Origin: Acephala macrosclerotiorum
Taxonomy: Eukaryota > Ascomycota > Leotiomycetes > Helotiales > Mollisiaceae
Reading direction: 5' to 3'
Assembly: GCA_014904845.1 (NCBI GenBank)
Contig: MU119273.1
Span: 9,743-73,742 of the forward strand
Length of the DNA: 64,000 bases
A model generated the notes under the pieces. The model saw only the letters and a list, made by a program, of their open reading frames with translations, was not told the DNA's origin and ran no database searches. Within the stretch, counting starts at the first letter, position 1; each line of letters begins with the position of its first letter. Below are positions 46,717 to 58,166 of the stretch, piece after piece. A program made the translations under genes and the position numbers.

Positions 46717-47961
46717 CTACAGCTTCGACTTCCCTTTCGACTGCTCCATGGCCACTTTCACAGTCTCCCATGCCAATTGACCCATCGGATGTCTACCTAA
46801 TGCATTGTCTCGCGCCTTGGCACTACTTGCCTGCCTCACTGCCCACCTCGAAGCAATACCTTGATAGATGCAAGTCGCTCTGAAAAATCCAAATGCAATG
46901 CCCCAGGTGAGATCTGGAGTTGGATCCCAACCTGCCACCTCTGCGTACCATTTCATGAGATCATCGCGAGAGGGAAGGCCTGGAGTGTTGCCTTCTGCAA
47001 AAGCTGGCAGATGCTTCACTAGGCTTTGGTTGGTGAGGAAGTATGGGGTGGTCAGATTGATGAGATCTGAAAGTGGATGGCCAATGGTAGACATCTCCCA
47101 GCTGTACATATGTCAGTCAAATTCAACATTGAGACCGAGTTACACCTACTCTAGTATTCCAATTACCCTCGGTTTTGTCTTATGGAAGACTAAGTTATCG
47201 ATCTTGTAATCGCCATGAATAGGGTTTCCTCGATCCTTGGGCTGGAAGCTCTTATCCCGGAAGTATGCCAACATCTCATCGCCGTGTGGTATTTGTCCAA
47301 CGGGTTCCTTTGTGTCTACATCCTTGACTTCGCCCTGCGCTTTGCTGATAATGGAGAAGGTCTTGATCTGGCGGTCATAGAAGCCACTGGGTCGCCCGAA
47401 GTCCTCTAGTCCAACATCCTTGGGATTGATTCGGTGCAACTTAGCTAATGTTCGGATGGCATCGTGCCACCTGGCCATCTGTCAGCATTCATCTCTCTGG
47501 CTGGACATCAACACTCACATCTCAGTCCTTTCGGCGGGTGTGACGTCCGGCATTGTTGGATCCTCAATAATCCTCCCATCTAGAAATTCCATGATATAAA
47601 ACGGTGTTCCCATAATATTGTCATCTGTGCAGAGACAGTATGCCTTGGGTACAGGCACATCAGTCTTCTCCAATGCGTGAATGACCCGGTATTCCCGCTC
47701 GACTTGATGTGCAGTCTTCGAAACCAACTTTCCAGGCGGCTTCTTGCGCATCACGAATTTGGTCCCATCGCTCGCCGTGAGTTGGTACGTCGGATTCGAC
47801 TGGCCGAAACCAAACTGCAGGAGTTAGAAACTGCTAGTAAGAGAGGGACGAGGTTGAGGTACCTGTTTGATGTCGATTGGGACCTTGATTTCTGGGACAT
47901 TTTGAGAGATATATCGCTCCAATGATTGGAGATCAATAGGTTGCCTCACGGCGCCGGCCAT
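46717..47961 (-). CDS. Aminoglycoside-phosphotransferase-fold (APH) kinase-like protein
   Basis: Exons on minus: 47961-47863, 47814-47519, 47470-47150, 47101-46717 (three introns of 48 nt), giving 366 residues. The fold is the APH branch of the protein-kinase-like superfamily: a Gly-rich loop ([12 protein letters not shown]), the ATP lysine in [10 protein letters not shown], catalytic HGDYKIDN at about 217-224, and the Mg-binding GILDWE with D239. It is most like the N-terminal domain of ACAD10/11 and the stand-alone fungal proteins related to it, which are proposed to phosphorylate hydroxyacyl or small metabolites. It is not evidence of antibiotic resistance. The acceptor at 47470 was preferred over a nearer AG because it restores [15 protein letters not shown]. 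Confidence 0.87.
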
Positions 47962-48311
47962 CCCGCAGATCGTAAAGGAAATAGAAACAGCGTGTTGCTG
48001 AGTTGAAGCATCTCGGTGGAGCTGTGCTCCATGTCGGCATCTAGTTGAAAGAGCCTCGGCATGTCGATGAGGACGAGTCAACGCTAAAAGCTGGGTGAGA
48101 CATCGCTGGGATTTGCCCCGCAACTAACCGCGGGGGAATTGAGGGTGGGTTTGCTTCAGGAGACTATCTAGAATCATGAGCGCTACAATGTGCGAGATAC
48201 TGAACCTTGTGATTTTTATGATTGTTGTTTTCAACTGGGACATTCATCGATTTTCATTTCGCATATTAGGACTTTTTCCATCCTATTTATACAATATCTT
48301 CAGGGTATCTT
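47962..48311. other. Intergenic, kinase-like gene to UTP12
   Basis: About 350 bp between the start of the kinase-like gene and the stop codon of UTP12, both on minus. Short frames only. Confidence 0.4.
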
Positions 48312-51230
48312 TTATGATACTTGTACAAAGCCTCTCTTCTTGGTGGCGCCCTTGTCTTCTTCTTCCCAAGTCTCTTCATCAACATAATCTTTCACTCCCT
48401 TTGCCTTAACCTGAGCGCTGATGACCTTCAAGGCTGCCAGGTTGAAGCCTATCTCATCCTTCTGCCTCTTCAATTCTCGTCTCAAATTGCCTCTGATTTC
48501 TTCCAGCATTGGCTTCATAGTCTTGCTGGCCACAATTTGACTGTGGTGCGTTTTGAGCATGAAGAAAAGTATCCGACAAGTCAATGGGATATTCATCGAC
48601 CTCTTTGCGAAGATGTTGATAAACGTGAAAAGCATCGGCAATTTGATAAACGGCAAGACAAGCAGGGCGTCTTGTAGTGCTGCGGCTTGGATTCCTTGTA
48701 GCACTTTCAGAACATGGGCCTCGGCACTGATTCCTCCTAGTGCCATGTAGAGTAGATTCCGAGATGGCGGTGCAATATTGGGCTGGGAGGCCTTTGCCGC
48801 CTCCCACTCTTTCATGACCTCCAAGTCTGCCATACCGATGTCTAGAGCTTCGGTGATCTTCTCTCCGGCTGTGAGAGTCTCGCTCGTTTGCTTTCCCACG
48901 TCTCCAAATTCGGCATTGCCGTTCTCATCCTTCTCGGGCTCAAGAGAAGCTAACATGGTACTTTCGTAGAGTTCCTCGAGCTCCTTCTCCTTTTCTTCCT
49001 CCAAGAATATCTGCTCATCGGTCTGTTCCCACACTCGGATACTCTTGTCATGGCTTGCGCTGACAAAGTAGTTTCCTGTTCTGCTTACAGCCAGTGCCCA
49101 GATCTCACCATGGTGGTCGTCTAGCCTTTGGATCTGCTCGAACTTGTCGCCATCCCAGTATTTGATCATTTTATCTTTGCTGCTGCTGAAGAAGTGGTGT
49201 CCATTGCCATCTTGGTTGTGAGGAACGAAAGCGACTTGGAGAATACTGTCTTGGTGCGCAAAGAAAGCCTTGTGACAATCGCCGAAATCTAGACCCCAAA
49301 GACGAACGTTCTTGTCAGCAGAACAAGTAACAATCAGCTTGCTGTCGAACGAGATGTCCATGTTCAAAACAGGCAGCTTATGACCGTACAAGTTGAGAAA
49401 CAGTTTTAACGAGTCCACGAAGAAAACCTTGACAGTGTTATCCAAAAGAGCGACCGCCAGTAACCTTGAGTCTGGAGAGAATCGGAGACTGAGAATATCG
49501 TCTGAAACCTTCAGAGTCCGTGTATGGACGAGTTGTAACTTGGGTGTGGTTCGTTTCGTGCCTGGGATTTCTTCCTGGAAGACTTCAAAGTTCCAAAACT
49601 TGGCTGTCTTGTCTGCACCCCCAGAAACGAGTGACTTCCCATCAGGGTGTACCTGCAAAGACCACAGGGCACCCTCATGCGCCTTGACCGTGTCGAGGAC
49701 TGCTGCAGATGCAATATCAAAAAGTTCTAGCTCCCCGGCCTTGGTACCCACAACTACAATTTTGTCTCCAGGCAAGAATGCACAACATAGTGCATAACCA
49801 CACTCGAATGTCCGTATACAGCTTCTTGTGCGTACATTCCAGATCTTGAGTCCACCATTGGATGCTGATGCCAACATCCTGTCATCAGAGCTCAGTGCAA
49901 GTGCTCGAATATCTGCCCTATGCCCTGGCAGTTCCACAGAAAGAGTGCGCGAGTAGTCCGGAAGCTCGTCGCTCTTTGTCTTTTTGTTCCGATCTTTCGT
50001 TGGGATGTTATACACTTCCAGTTGATTGTTCGTCGTAGCTGCCAGTAATTGGATGGCCTTCAAACCTTTCGTTTTGACCCAATCCATAGACCGTATTTTC
50101 CCTCCAGTTCTCACTATCACGTATGGGATGAAGACGTCTGCAATCTCTGCCTTTGAAACGTCTTCGTCCTGCTCGTCTACCGCTCCATCAACGTCCATCT
50201 TGTCATCACCAGCTGCCTGCTTTTCACGCCTTCTCCTTCTTTTCCGAGCCAAGGCTTTCCTGACCTCCTCGTCTGAACGTATCCTCCATATTTCAATAGC
50301 TTTCTCGGACCCGTGGACTGCGAAATAGTCTTGCTGTGGATGGAAACTGACCTCCAATGCCTTGTCCTTGCCTTGACGGTGGATTTCTCCTCGACTCTGC
50401 AAGAAATCACCTTTGGCGAGATTGTCTGGTGTTCTTGAAGATTCGAGGAGCCCAGAAGTGTTGATAGACCAGACCTTCAGCTCCCCATCGTTCCCAGCAG
50501 TAATGCAACCGGCACCGTCCGGGGAAACGCCTAGCGCCCAACATTCTCCATTTGTCTGCGCAACATGTGTTTCTATGCAATACCGAGAGGAGATGTCCCA
50601 AAGCTTTATGAGGGCGTCCTTCCCCGTTGTCAGGAGAAAGCCGTCAGCTGAGAGATCTTCGTAAGACGCAATTGCCTCCCCATTCTCGTCAACGCTTGTC
50701 TGAGCTTTTGGCTGAAGAAATTGCAATCCCGTAATTTGGTCTTTATGACCTCTGAACTTGAACAAGCCCACCTCAGCTACCAAGTCCCAGAGAATGACAT
50801 CTGTATCTTTGGAGCCACTAGCCAATTTGATACCGGACTTGTCGAAAGCAAGCGTTGTGATCGCTGAATGATGGCCATTGAAGCTCACTATTATGGTGGC
50901 TATCTTTGAGTCCCATATTCGAATGCTTCCGTTTTCGTAACCAACAGCGAAGATATCTGCATCCGATTTGCTCTGCGCAATTGCGGTAACCTGGGATTTG
51001 CAATTGCTGTCTCTCCACCGACTGAGGAGTTCGCCTTTCTTAATATCCCAACATAGCACTTCTTCATTGGCAGCTGCTATAGCTTGGCCTGCTCCTGTTC
51101 CGCGCAGTGATCCGGATTCGAGGGGTGATGGGGACCAGACAACGTTCGAGGTGCTGGAATTGACAAGACCAAAGGTCTTCGAATACTCGTATTTCCTAGA
51201 AGGATTTATATTAGCTTCTGTCTGGGTCAT
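48312..51230 (-). CDS. UTP12: U3 snoRNP / SSU processome protein Utp12 (Dip2, WDR3)
   Basis: Single open frame of 972 residues from the chosen ATG. Two WD40 beta-propellers fill most of the protein, with WD-type blades such as GSIRIWDSK, DVILWDL, GELKVWSI, KTAKFWNF and NVRLWGL. The C-terminus has the Utp12 helical domain (LQGIQAAALQDALLVLPFIK, CRILFFMLKTHHSQIV). Utp12 belongs to the UTP-B subcomplex of the 90S pre-ribosome and is needed for 18S rRNA processing. The frame extends upstream to an ATG at 51305; I prefer 51230 (MTQTEANIN) because SRKYEYSKTFGLV, the conserved beginning, follows within a dozen residues. A basic, KRRRREK stretch and acidic segment interrupt one propeller loop. Confidence 0.93.
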   Translation of the reverse strand: MTQTEANINPSRKYEYSKTFGLVNSSTSNVVWSPSPLESGSLRGTGAGQAIAAANEEVLCWDIKKGELLSRWRDSNCKSQVTAIAQSKSDADIFAVGYENGSIRIWDSKIATIIVSFNGHHSAITTLAFDKSGIKLASGSKDTDVILWDLVAEVGLFKFRGHKDQITGLQFLQPKAQTSVDENGEAIASYEDLSADGFLLTTGKDALIKLWDISSRYCIETHVAQTNGECWALGVSPDGAGCITAGNDGELKVWSINTSGLLESSRTPDNLAKGDFLQSRGEIHRQGKDKALEVSFHPQQDYFAVHGSEKAIEIWRIRSDEEVRKALARKRRRRREKQAAGDDKMDVDGAVDEQDEDVSKAEIADVFIPYVIVRTGGKIRSMDWVKTKGLKAIQLLAATTNNQLEVYNIPTKDRNKKTKSDELPDYSRTLSVELPGHRADIRALALSSDDRMLASASNGGLKIWNVRTRSCIRTFECGYALCCAFLPGDKIVVVGTKAGELELFDIASAAVLDTVKAHEGALWSLQVHPDGKSLVSGGADKTAKFWNFEVFQEEIPGTKRTTPKLQLVHTRTLKVSDDILSLRFSPDSRLLAVALLDNTVKVFFVDSLKLFLNLYGHKLPVLNMDISFDSKLIVTCSADKNVRLWGLDFGDCHKAFFAHQDSILQVAFVPHNQDGNGHHFFSSSKDKMIKYWDGDKFEQIQRLDDHHGEIWALAVSRTGNYFVSASHDKSIRVWEQTDEQIFLEEEKEKELEELYESTMLASLEPEKDENGNAEFGDVGKQTSETLTAGEKITEALDIGMADLEVMKEWEAAKASQPNIAPPSRNLLYMALGGISAEAHVLKVLQGIQAAALQDALLVLPFIKLPMLFTFINIFAKRSMNIPLTCRILFFMLKTHHSQIVASKTMKPMLEEIRGNLRRELKRQKDEIGFNLAALKVISAQVKAKGVKDYVDEETWEEEDKGATKKRGFVQVS

Positions 51231-51646
51231 TCTTAGAATTATGCCTACAAATATGACTTGACCATTTTCACATCCTGAGAGTTCCTGACCTGCAAGGACA
51301 CTCAAGTTAGCACTTTGTGCCCAAAATATTGTGGAGCTTTTTATAAATCGACATTTGCGCTTGACTTGCCTATCAACTCGAGACCGCCCCTACCTAAGTC
51401 AGAATTCACGGAAAGTTTCGCACGAAAAGAGTACCAAGCGCTGAGAGTATCTAACATCTCATTACCGCCAACCAGAAAAAAAGTTCTGATGCTTTGTGCT
51501 TATCGTCTAGCGCTGTTGCGATAAGCTCCACAGCCCAAAACAGCCTAGCTTATTCCAACCCACTATGTTCGTCAGCCTTCAACAGCAGTAGGCACACTCG
51601 ACAGCAGACATAGCGAGGGGTCAGAATTCGACAACGCGATCCCAAG
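51231..51646. promoter_or_regulatory. Divergent promoter, UTP12/ARPC2
   Basis: 416 bp between the chosen start codons. Both genes must draw regulatory elements from here. No clear motif stands out. Confidence 0.5.
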
Positions 51647-52856
51647 ATGCTTCTCCTTGACTACCAGAATGTCCTGATTCAATCTGTTCTTACAGAGCGA
51701 TTCTCAGGGTTAGTATATCTTGTTTGAACGAAGGCAATTCTAATTGCTGCTCCATAGTGCCCCCCCAGTCAACATCGATCAGACAGTCTCAGACTTCGAT
51801 GGCGTAACCTTCCATATCTCGACTCCCGAATCCAAGACCAAAATTCTCGTTTCCATCCAAGTCCGGTGCTTCAATGAGCTTGTGAAGTATGGCGCGCAGC
51901 AGGTCCTGGAACGCGAATATGGTCCATACGTGGTTGCGCCGGAAAGCGGCTACAACTTCTCTGTACAGGTTGATTTGGAGAGCCTTCCTGAAGATAAAGG
52001 TGGGAGACCTAATAATTGTGACTCGGTTAGTGACTGATGACGAGTCTGTAGAGGCACGGGACGACCTCATTCGAAGGGTATCTCTACTAAAACGAAATGC
52101 CATGGCGGCACCTTTTGAGCAAGCATTCGATGAATACCATGCTCTACATGAAGAGGCATCCAAGTACACATCTGAGGAGGCACCACAAGGTGTTAAGGAG
52201 GGAGGAGAAGTTAAAGCGATCCATTACCGCGACGAAGAATCCATTTTCATTCGAGCAAGCCACGACAGAGTCACAGTCATCTTCAGCACAATTTTCCGAG
52301 AGGAGACTGATCGAGTATTTGGCAAGGTATTCATTCAAGAATTTGTTGATGCACGAAGGAGGGCCATCCAAAACGCACCACAAGTTCTATTTAGGACCGA
52401 TCCTCCTCTGGAGTTGCAAGGTGTACCTGGTGTAAAGGATTCTGGAAATGGAGAAATTGGTTACGTTACTTTTGGTAATTTAGCACCGATGATTTGTGTA
52501 TTCGGGACTGACATTCTCTAGTCCTGTTTCCAAGACATTTGACAAACCAAAGACGAGAGGAGGTCATCTCTCACATACAGACATTCCGCGACTACTTCCA
52601 CTATCACATTAAGGCCTCCAAAGTACGTTTTGGAGCAAGCCATCTACAAACACGTTATCTGACAGCATGTAGGCATATATCCATTCGAGAATGAGGAGAC
52701 GTACTGCGGATTTCTTGCAAGGTGAGCAAGACCTTGAGACCTCCTTGCTGGTTTCCATACTGACACTGAACAGTTCTGAGGAGAGCACGCCCAGAGAACG
52801 AAGAAAAAGAGAGGAAGACTGCAAGCGGACGGACTTTCAAGGTTCAAGGAAACTGA
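51647..52856 (+). CDS. ARC35: Arp2/3 complex 34 kDa subunit (ARPC2/Arc35)
   Basis: Six exons: 51647-51708, 51758-51999, 52052-52474, 52522-52622, 52673-52721, 52774-52856, giving 319 residues with phases consistent throughout. ARPC2 with ARPC4 forms the core of the actin-nucleating Arp2/3 complex and contacts the mother filament. Recognisable blocks: LLLDYQNVLIQSVL, EREYGPYVVAPESGYNFSVQVDLE, EARDDLIRRVSLLKRNAMAAPFEQAF, YRDEESIFIRASHDRVTVIFSTIF, VFGKVFIQEFVDARR, and the terminal long helix ending ASGRTFKVQG. Introns are 47-52 nt. Exon 5 is 49 nt. Length agrees with fungal family members. Confidence 0.95.
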
Positions 52857-53077
52857 TTGAGTGCCTACTTCTAACATGCATATCAAAAACCAAAACTACT
52901 ATTTCCACCAACTTAGCGTTAGACATTGTGTTATCAAGGGGTTCTCCGCTTGCGATGCAAGTGCTTCAACGCCATTAGCACCACACGATCATGACATAAA
53001 GCACATTCTCCACCAGCTAATATCGCCATTGTCTTGTACATTTGTGTGTAGACACCGCCACTCGAGTTGCAGAATGG

Positions 53078-53305
53078 TCAGGGCTGGTACACGCTCGGTT
53101 TGCAGGACCGAACTCGCTTTGCAGGGTCTATTCCTCTCTGCCTCCTCTTTTCCTCTTTCGCCTTCTTCTTCCGAGCTAGAAGAAGAGTCTTAGCACGAAC
53201 TTCTTTCTTCTGCCGTAATGCCTCCGCTTTCTCTTCTTCAGGCGTGAGTACGACGGTCGCTGCAGACTTGCCTAAAAACATTTCTTGTGTCTTTCGCTCC
53301 CTCTT
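53078..53305 (-). CDS. Small basic coiled-coil protein or exon, unknown
   Basis: Frame of up to 75 codons, very rich in K, R and E (EEEKAEALRQKKEVRAKTLL, RKKKAKEEKRRQRGIDPAKRV), predicted helical. An acceptor-like CATAG precedes 53305, so it may be the last exon of a gene whose upstream exons I cannot find; otherwise it starts at the ATG at 53281. The charged composition makes a chance frame less likely but does not prove a gene. It lies between the 3' end of ARPC2 and the SF3B1 start. Confidence 0.3.
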   Translation of the reverse strand, partial: KRERKTQEMFLGKSAATVVLTPEEEKAEALRQKKEVRAKTLLLARKKKAKEEKRRQRGIDPAKRVRSCKPSVYQP

Positions 53306-54227
53306 CTATGTAGGTTCTCGGTGGGTGATTGAATCGAAGACCAATGTTGGTAAGTTTTACTAGCGTCGAGAGAGGGTAAGTTGTACTGGATTGGATGCTG
53401 TTGGAGAATGGAACTTTGTAATTGATAGGTTGGAGATGTAAGTTTTCGAAAAGAGTAAGATTATGAAAGGGGACTTATGAACTTCGTGAAGTCTAAAATT
53501 TTTTCGTACATTCTGCCTTACGTTCGGTCGTTGTTCAAGCCAAGAGAGGCTTACATTTCTTGGGAGGCTAGTTTTGGTCGCGGTGGCGGAGCAGCATGGG
53601 ATATTTACCTCAAAACCATGTTTGACAACGAAGCAGGAGATTATAGTTAGGACAGTTGAGTGGCTAAAAGCCTCCCATATAAGGTGTCGGGCCAAGAAAT
53701 CTGAGGGTTCAGCACAATTCCGAGTGATTTTGTAGCCATGAACCTTGTCGAGGCAAGCTGCACCGATTTCCACAGATATCAGAAGCAGATTTGGCGCTTT
53801 ATCTCAAGCTAACTTCATTCTTGGAGGCATCCATCACCGCCATGCTTGGCAGGCAAACGAAAGGTTTTCTTATCTCAATTCAGGCGCTGGAACGCCGCGT
53901 CTGTTTTGAGATTCGAGACGAATCTCATGGCACACGAGCAAACTGTAGACCCACGTGATAGAACGAACTCTTGGGCTCTCCCAAAGTCTCACTATTTCCG
54001 ATATTATAGAGACTGACTGTAACAATCAGAAATGTTTTCGAAATTGCCCCCGCAGGATTGCCTGCCCTTGATACATTCAGATTCACCGGATTCCCCATCA
54101 GGGGTTAATATATCACGTGCTTTATGAGCTAGTTGAAAAGAAACTAGCGTCAGAGCCGCATAATCTATACCAAATCCCGATTACAAAACTCCTCCACAGA
54201 CAACGACAATCCGCAGCGCACGCCAAC
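53306..54227. promoter_or_regulatory. Intergenic upstream of SF3B1
   Basis: About 920 bp. A minus frame 53360-53773 lacks any recognisable domain. The SF3B1 leader region includes an in-frame ATG at 54117 upstream of the chosen start; that extension ([15 protein letters not shown]) is not family-like. Confidence 0.4.
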
Positions 54228-57200
54228 ATGTCTGACGCCGACTTTGAAACGATCAGGAAGCTCCAGGCGGAGAGGAATGCCGCCTCTGCTGGTAAGAAGG
54301 GATCAAAGACGTTTGATCCATCTAATCAGCGAACTGATGTCTCCACCAAGGCCTCCTTGACCGAAAGCTTCGACACTACCTTGTACGAACGTGATGGTGG
54401 CGATAAGTTTGCTGGCTACAATACTTCTATTGCTATTACGGACGGCGACGATGACGAGGAGATGGAGGATACCAGTCGGCGCCTGGTAGGCCAATATACA
54501 GCGTCGCGGGATCAGATGAACGAATTTGCGCATGGCAACGGGGTTGAAGAAGAAGACATACTCCTGGGACGAGAGAAGAGCGCACGAATCGCTGATCGAG
54601 AGACTGACTATCAAAAGCGACGGCTGAACCGTGTTCTGACACCGACTCGAGCGGATCCTTTTGCTGCGAACAGACAGGCCGGCGCGGCTGAAGATGGCGA
54701 AAGTTATCGGGAGATTATGGCTCGCAGGGACCTTGAGAGAGAAGAAGAGAGAGTCAAGAGAGCTATCGAGGAGAAGGCATCAAATGGCGAAGTCACACAC
54801 CACAAGCCAACGCTGACAAAAGATGGTAGTGGATCGCCCAGCGACAAGGAGAACAAGGACGCAGGTTCTACTGAGGTTGTTACTGCTGGACGCAAGAGAA
54901 AGCAACGATGGGACGTCGCATCAGAATCTACCGATACTTCACAACCTGCCGAGGCTAAGACAAAGCGTTCGCGGTGGGACCAGACACCAGTAATTGGAGG
55001 AGCTGCTGTTGACGAGACGCCAAAACGACGTTCAAGATGGGATCAAGCTCCAGCAGCCACACCCATTGGGAATCAAGGTCTAGTTACGCCTATGCATCCT
55101 CCACAAGCGGGAGGCCCAGTCATGCCCACTGCATTCGGCACAGATATATCGGCCCGGAACGCACCCCTGTCTGATGAGGAGCTCGATATGATGCTTCCCA
55201 GCGAGGGATATAAAATTCTGGACCCACCTCCGGGATATGCTCCCATTCGAACAGCTACGCAGAAGATCATGGCAACCCCAACGCCAGCTGGTGGCGCTTC
55301 CGGATTTGGTGGCTTCATGATGCAAGATCCTGAGAGCGGCAGAACACTTGGCAAGCAGCTGCCAACCGAGATTCCAGGCGTGGGAGACCTCCAATTCTTC
55401 AAGGCCGAGGATATGGCCTACTTTGGAAAGCTCACGGATGGGAGTGACGAGAATACCATGAGTGTAGAAGAACTTAAGGAACGGAAGATCATGAGGCTTT
55501 TGCTGAAGGTGAAAAATGGCACGCCACCAATGCGAAAGACTGCACTGCGTCAACTCACAGACAACGCTCGACAATTTGGCGCTGGACCCCTTTTTAACCA
55601 AATTCTTCCATTGCTGATGGAAAAGACCCTGGAGGACCAGGAGAGACATTTGCTCGTCAAAGTCATTGATCGTGTGCTCTACAAGCTTGATGAGCTCGTT
55701 CGACCTTACGTCCATAAGATCTTAGTTGTTATTGAGCCTCTGCTTATTGACCAAGATTACTACGCAAGAGTCGAGGGAAGAGAAATCATCTCCAACCTCA
55801 GTAAAGCCGCTGGTCTTGCCCACATGATCAGTACCATGCGTCCAGATATCGATCACGTTGATGAGTATGTTCGAAACACTACTGCAAGAGCCTTTGCAGT
55901 CGTTGCTTCTGCACTCGGAATTCCTGCCCTTCTTCCTTTCTTAAGAGCTGTCTGTCGAAGCAAGAAGAGTTGGCAGGCACGCCACACGGGATGTAAGATC
56001 ATCCAGCAAATTCCTATTCTTATGGGTTGTGCAGTCCTTCCGCATCTCAAAGGCTTGGTAGACTGCATTGGCCCGGCTCTCAACGACGAGCAAGCCAAAG
56101 TCAGAACCTGTGTAGCTTTAGCCCTCGCAGCTTTAGCAGAAGCTGCCAATCCATACGGTATTGAGAGCTTCGACGATGTCTTGAATCCTCTTTGGACTGG
56201 CGCAAGGTACGTTTGAACTTTCCTTTTTTGCCCAACTGGATCCGACTTGCCCTCTATGGACCTGGACACCCTGAACACTGGATGGGACCTGCCTCTGGAG
56301 GGCTGCTAGCTTGGCTAATCTGCTGGATTTTTCTTTTACCTGGAACCTCTTTTGAACTGGACTCAATCTTCTTACTGTCAATAACTCCTTAATATGTCTA
56401 ACTTATTTTCTAGAAAGCAACGTGGCAAGGGTCTTGCAGGCTTCTTGAAAGCCGTCGGCTACATCATTCCTTTGATGGACGAAGAATACGCAAACTACTA
56501 CACTGGCCAGATTATGGAAATCCTGCTGAGAGAGTTCTCATCGCCTGACGAGGAGATGAAGAAAGTGGTACTCAAGGTAGTATCTCAGTGTGCTGGCACA
56601 GATGGTGTCACCGCAGGTTATCTTAAGGAACACGTTCTCGACGAGTTCTTCAAGAGTTTCTGGGTTCGTCGAATGGCTTTGGACAAGCGTAACTACCGAC
56701 AAGTAGTCGAGACCACTGTGGATCTTGGCCAGAAAGTGGGAGTAGGCGAGATCGTCGAGAGGATCGTTAATAACCTCAAGGATGAGAGTGAGGCGTACAG
56801 AAAGATGACTGTGGAAACAGTCGAGAAGGTCATTGCTAGTCTCGGAGCTGCTGATATTGGTGAGCGATTGGAGGAACGCCTCATCGATGGCATTCTTCAC
56901 TCCTTCCAAGAACAGAGCGTCGAGGATATCGTGATGCTGAATGGATTTGGTACTGTGGTCAACGCTTTGGGTACACGATGCAAGCCGTATCTCCCGCAGA
57001 TTGTTTCCACCATTCTATGGCGTCTCAACAACAAATCCGCGACGGTGCGACAACAGGCTGCAGACTTGATTTCACGAATCGCAATGGTCATGAAGCAGTG
57101 CGGAGAGGATGCACTTATGGGCAAGTTGGGCGTGGTTCTCTACGAATACCTCGGCGAAGAATATCCTGAGGTTCTTGGATCTATTCTTGGTGCCCTGCGT

Positions 57201-58166
57201 TCTATTGTCACTGTGGTTGGTATCAGTCAGATGCAACCACCCATCAAGGATCTTTTGCCACGGCTAACGCCAATTCTACGAAATCGACACGAGAAGGTGC
57301 AGGAGAACACCATTGACCTGGTTGGACGTATTGCTGATCGTGGGCCTGAGAGTGTCAATGCAAGAGAATGGATGAGAATCTGTTTCGAATTGCTAGATAT
57401 GTTGAAGGCTCACAAGAAGGGTATTCGAAGAGCCGCAAACAATACTTTCGGTTTCATTGCAAAGGCTATTGGACCGCAAGATGTTTTGGCTACTCTACTG
57501 AACAATTTGCGAGTACAAGAACGTCAATCTCGAGTTTGTACAGCTGTTGCAATTGGTATTGTCGCTGAGACTTGCGCACCTTTCACGGTTCTTCCCGCAT
57601 TGATGAACGAGTACCGGGTCCCTGAACTCAATGTCCAAAATGGTGTTTTGAAGTCGCTGTCCTTCCTCTTCGAGTACATTGGCGAGATGGCGAAGGACTA
57701 CGTTTATGCTGTCACACCATTGCTTGAGGATGCACTCATCGACAGGGACCAAGTCCACAGACAAACTGTAAGTTCCACTCCCCTCATGCTTTATAGAGGA
57801 CAATTGCTCATACTCTTACAGGCTGCCAGCGTTACTAAACATGTCGCACTCGGTGTTGTCGGACTTGGCTGCGAGGATGCCATGATCCATCTCCTGAATT
57901 TGTTATGGCCCAACCTTTTTGAAACCAGTCCCCACGTTATCGATCGAATCATCGAGGCCATCGACGGTATTCGAATGGCCATCGGGCCAGGACTCGTTCT
58001 TAATTATCTTTTCGCAGGATTATTCCACCCAGCACGCAAAGTTCGAACTGCATACTGGAGAATCCACAATGATATCTACTGCCACGTTGCAGATTCCATG
58101 ATTCCATATTATGGCCCTGTGGGTGGTGAGCAGATTATTCGACCCGAACTCGCGATTGTTATTTGA
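54228..58166 (+). CDS. HSH155: U2 snRNP splicing factor 3b subunit 1 (SF3B1/Hsh155/Prp10)
   Basis: Exons 54228-56206, 56414-57767, 57822-58166, giving 1225 residues. The disordered N-terminus has [13 protein letters not shown] and RSRWDQAP, the RWD-type ligand motifs that bind UHM domains; then the p14-binding region and about 20 HEAT repeats (from about residue 420) that clamp the branch-site helix. DEQAKVRT keeps the lysine corresponding to the human mutation hotspot K700, and [25 protein letters not shown] and [21 protein letters not shown] match the family nearly residue by residue. Intron 1 is 207 nt; intron 2 (57768-57821) is 54 nt, stop-free and a multiple of three. The ATG at 54228 gives [16 protein letters not shown], the expected start. 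Confidence 0.96.

Noticed and set aside
46717..47961. Antibiotic-resistance gene
   Set aside because: Shares the APH fold only; sequence blocks match the eukaryotic ACAD10/11-type kinase-like proteins.
53360..53773. 137-codon minus-strand frame upstream of the small basic frame
   Set aside because: No conserved motif and no convincing splice join to the downstream frame.
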